NCBI GenBank assembly: GCA_037133675.1 | Contig: JBAXNR010000002.1 | Span: 1-64,000, forward strand | DNA: 64,000 nt | Reading direction: 5' to 3' | Origin: UBA4132 sp037133675 | GTDB lineage: Bacteria; Pseudomonadota; Gammaproteobacteria; Methylococcales; Methylomonadaceae | Shown: one piece after another, positions 61,960-64,000 of the stretch | Numbering within the stretch: the first letter of the stretch is position 1 | Layout: each line of letters begins with the position of its first letter | The notes under the pieces: model-generated | What the model was told of the DNA's origin: nothing | Database searches by the model: none | The model's input: the letters and a program-made list of their open reading frames with translations, nothing else | Translations under genes and position numbers: made by a program

Positions 61960-64000
61960 ATGGATAAACAAAATAAATTCTTCGCATTACGCAAGCAAGC
62001 CGAAGCACTGTTGAATAAGAGCGGTTTGCCCGCATCCGAGCTAATTGGCATTCAATCGGTTATTCAGGAACTCGACACCCACCGCATCGAATTAGAATTG
62101 CAAAATGAGGAATTGCTTGCCAGTGAAAAAAATCTGCACGATAGTGTTCAAAATTACATGGAGCTGTATGATTTTTCCCCTGTCGGTTACTGTTCACTGA
62201 ATACTGAGGGCGTGATAGTCAACGCCAATCTCACTTTCACAGTAATGCTAAATATCACCAGAAAAAAACTGATAAACCGACGTTTTGCCAGTTTTGTGCT
62301 AAACAGCGATAAAGATATTTTTTATTTCTATCAGAAAGCCTTTGTTAACCAAACTGTGCATAGCTGTGAATTACGCCTACAGCCACAAAATAATCTGCCT
62401 TTTTGGATCAAAATCGATGCGAGTTATAAATCAGGATTGATCCTACTGGCAATAACTGACATCAGCTATTTAAAGGCGATGGAAGCGGAATTACTGTTGG
62501 CGGCAAATATTTTTGAAGAAGGCGAGGAAGCCATTATGGTCGCCTCGCCTGATAGAATCATCCTCAAAGTCAATAAAGCCTTTACTAAAATTACGGGCTA
62601 TTCTGCCGATGAAGCGGTTGGTCAAAAAACCTCGCTATTAAAATCAGGCAAACAAGATGCGGCTTTTTATCTGCAACTATGGAACACCCTGAAAATCACC
62701 CATTATTGGCAAGGTGAACTGTGGAATAAACGCAAAAATGGCGAGATTTATCCACAATGGCTAAGCATTTTTGAAAAATGTAATGCTCAATATGAAATAG
62801 AACATTATATTGCGGTGTTTTCTGATATTACCGACCGAAAAACGGCGGAAACGCGCATTCATTTTATGGCACATTACGACGCGCTAACAGGTTTAGCTAA
62901 TCGGGTGCTATTACATGAAAAAATTAATGAGGCGATAGATCAGTCTTTAGGCAAAAATGATTCGTTTGCGCTGATGATGCTGGATTTGGATAATTTCAAA
63001 GTCATTAATGATTCGCTAGGGCATAGCATCGGCGATGAGTTACTTAAAGAAGTAGCGCGGCGTTTGCTTGAGTGTACTCGCACAGAAGATACCGTTGCCC
63101 GTTTAGGCGGTGATGAATTCGTTATTTTATTACTTGATTTAGGTCATCATAAAACCGAAACCGCTGACAATGCTGCGCAAGTGGCTGAAAAAGTGCTTAA
63201 CAGCTTGGCACAGCCTATCACCGTAGATAATCATCACCTGCACATAACGACGAGTATCGGCATTGCTATTAATACCGACGCTGATAACGCGAGCCTTTTA
63301 ATTAAATATGCCGATAACGCGCTGTATTCCGCCAAAGGTTTAGGACGTAACAACTATCAGTTTTACTCAGTGAAGATGAATACAACCGCGAATTTTCGCT
63401 TAATGGTGGAAAATGAATTACGCCATGCCTTGGAGCATTCGCAATTAGAATTGTATTATCAACCACAAGTGGATATTAAGACCAATCGTATCAGTAGCGC
63501 GGAAGCTCTGTTGCGCTGGCATCATCCAAAAAAAGGCATAATTTCACCCGCCAGTTTTATTCCTATCGCTGAAAAAACGGGATTAATTGTTCTTATCGGA
63601 ACGTGGGTGATGAGAGCCGCCTGTCTACAAATCGCTGAATGGAATAATTTGCAACTCACTCACCCGATTGATTATCTCGCCGTCAATGTCAGTGCGCGTC
63701 AATTTATTCAGCAAAATTTCGTTGAGTTAGTCATTAATACGATTAATGAAACGGGGATTAACGCCAACCAATTGGAGATAGAGCTGAACTGAAGGTGTAC
63801 TAATTTATGATGTTGATGACACCCTAAAAAAATTACAAACGCTAAAAGAATTGGGTGTACGCATCGCTGTTGATGATTTTGGTACGGGCTATTCATCGTT
63901 GAGTTATCTGAAACGCTTTCCCTTGAATGTGTTAAAAATTGATAAATCTTTTATAGACACCGTGACTACTGATTCGAGCGATTCTGTCATCGTGCAAACC
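61960..64000 (+). pseudogene. PAS-GGDEF-EAL cyclic-di-GMP protein, frameshifted, cut by window edge
   Basis: From ATG 61960 the frame runs 610 codons to TGA 63792. It has an N-terminal helical part, a PAS-like domain (about 65-175), a PAS domain (about 180-300), GGDEF (about 300-470, RLGGDEF intact at 381-387) and the first half of EAL (SSAEALLRWHHP at 513-524, NVSARQF). The stop follows LEIELN. Dropping one A of the AA at 63787-63788 restores LEIELTEGVLIYDVDDTLKK and then VDDFGTGYSSLSYLKRFPLN to the edge. The cyclase may still work; the phosphodiesterase is broken if the shift is real. Confidence 0.85.

Overview
The window comes from a low-to-moderate GC gammaproteobacterium. Three things support this. 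The secE-nusG-rplKAJL-rpoBC, rpsLG-fusA-tuf and S10-spc-alpha clusters run end to end on one strand. RpoA, RpoB, RpoC, SecE and the rpoZ-spoT pair are of gammaproteobacterial type. The spacers carry many palindromic repeats of the kind common in Methylococcales and Thiotrichales. A methanotroph-like Methylococcales host (Methylobacter/Crenothrix type) is my best guess from gene style and repeats, but no methane-oxidation gene is present, so this is inference only.

Layout. (a) 1-850: a decayed IS200/IS605 transposase with its hairpin end, abutting a zinc-ribbon protein that seems to have lost its N-terminus to the element. (b) 850-31100, all on the minus strand: the translation and transcription supercluster, read from right to left as tRNA-Tyr, tRNA-Gly, tRNA-Thr, tRNA-Trp, secE, nusG, rplK, rplA, rplJ, rplL, rpoB, rpoC, rpsL, rpsG, fusA, tuf, then rpsJ through rplQ. 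Promoters can be read upstream of tRNA-Tyr, tRNA-Trp, rpsL and rpsM. The tuf copy usually found between tRNA-Thr and tRNA-Trp is absent. rpoC most likely starts at a TTG codon, and rpmJ, rplJ and fusA start at GTG. (c) 31500-40251: housekeeping genes nusB-thiL-pgpA, fbp, a SemiSWEET transporter, rimK, a thioredoxin-fold protein, pgk, and rpoZ-spoT. (d) 40300-61800, nearly all minus strand: an accessory envelope region. It holds an octaheme TPR cytochrome c, six predicted lipoproteins (alpha/beta hydrolase, DUF4136-like, DUF3313-like, PAP2 phosphatase, SYLF/YSC84, DUF2092), a DUF4105 membrane protein, two related Gly/Ala/Val-rich secreted proteins, a DUF2252 protein, a formylglycine-type sulfatase, an outer-membrane channel-like protein and a frameshifted outer-membrane protein. 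Two DNA restriction-modification genes lie inside it: a complete MmeI-like single-chain enzyme and the 3' remnant of a methylase-nuclease fusion. (e) 61960-64000: a PAS-GGDEF-EAL signalling protein with a frameshift in the EAL domain, cut by the window edge.

How it fits together. Regions b and c are core growth machinery: transcription, translation, protein export, stringent response, thiamine and phospholipid synthesis, and sugar phosphates. Region d looks like a genomic patch where envelope genes accumulate and repeats spread. At least four families of palindromic repeats sit in spacers. Two of the repeats sit in frame inside the restriction genes: a 171-bp element with 18-bp perfect terminal inverted repeats and an internal 30-bp tandem array in the MmeI-like gene, and a 28-bp palindrome in the Mrr-like nuclease domain. 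I regard these coding-sequence-invading palindromes as the most novel signal here. I found no CRISPR array, no intact transposon and no clear multi-gene defence system.
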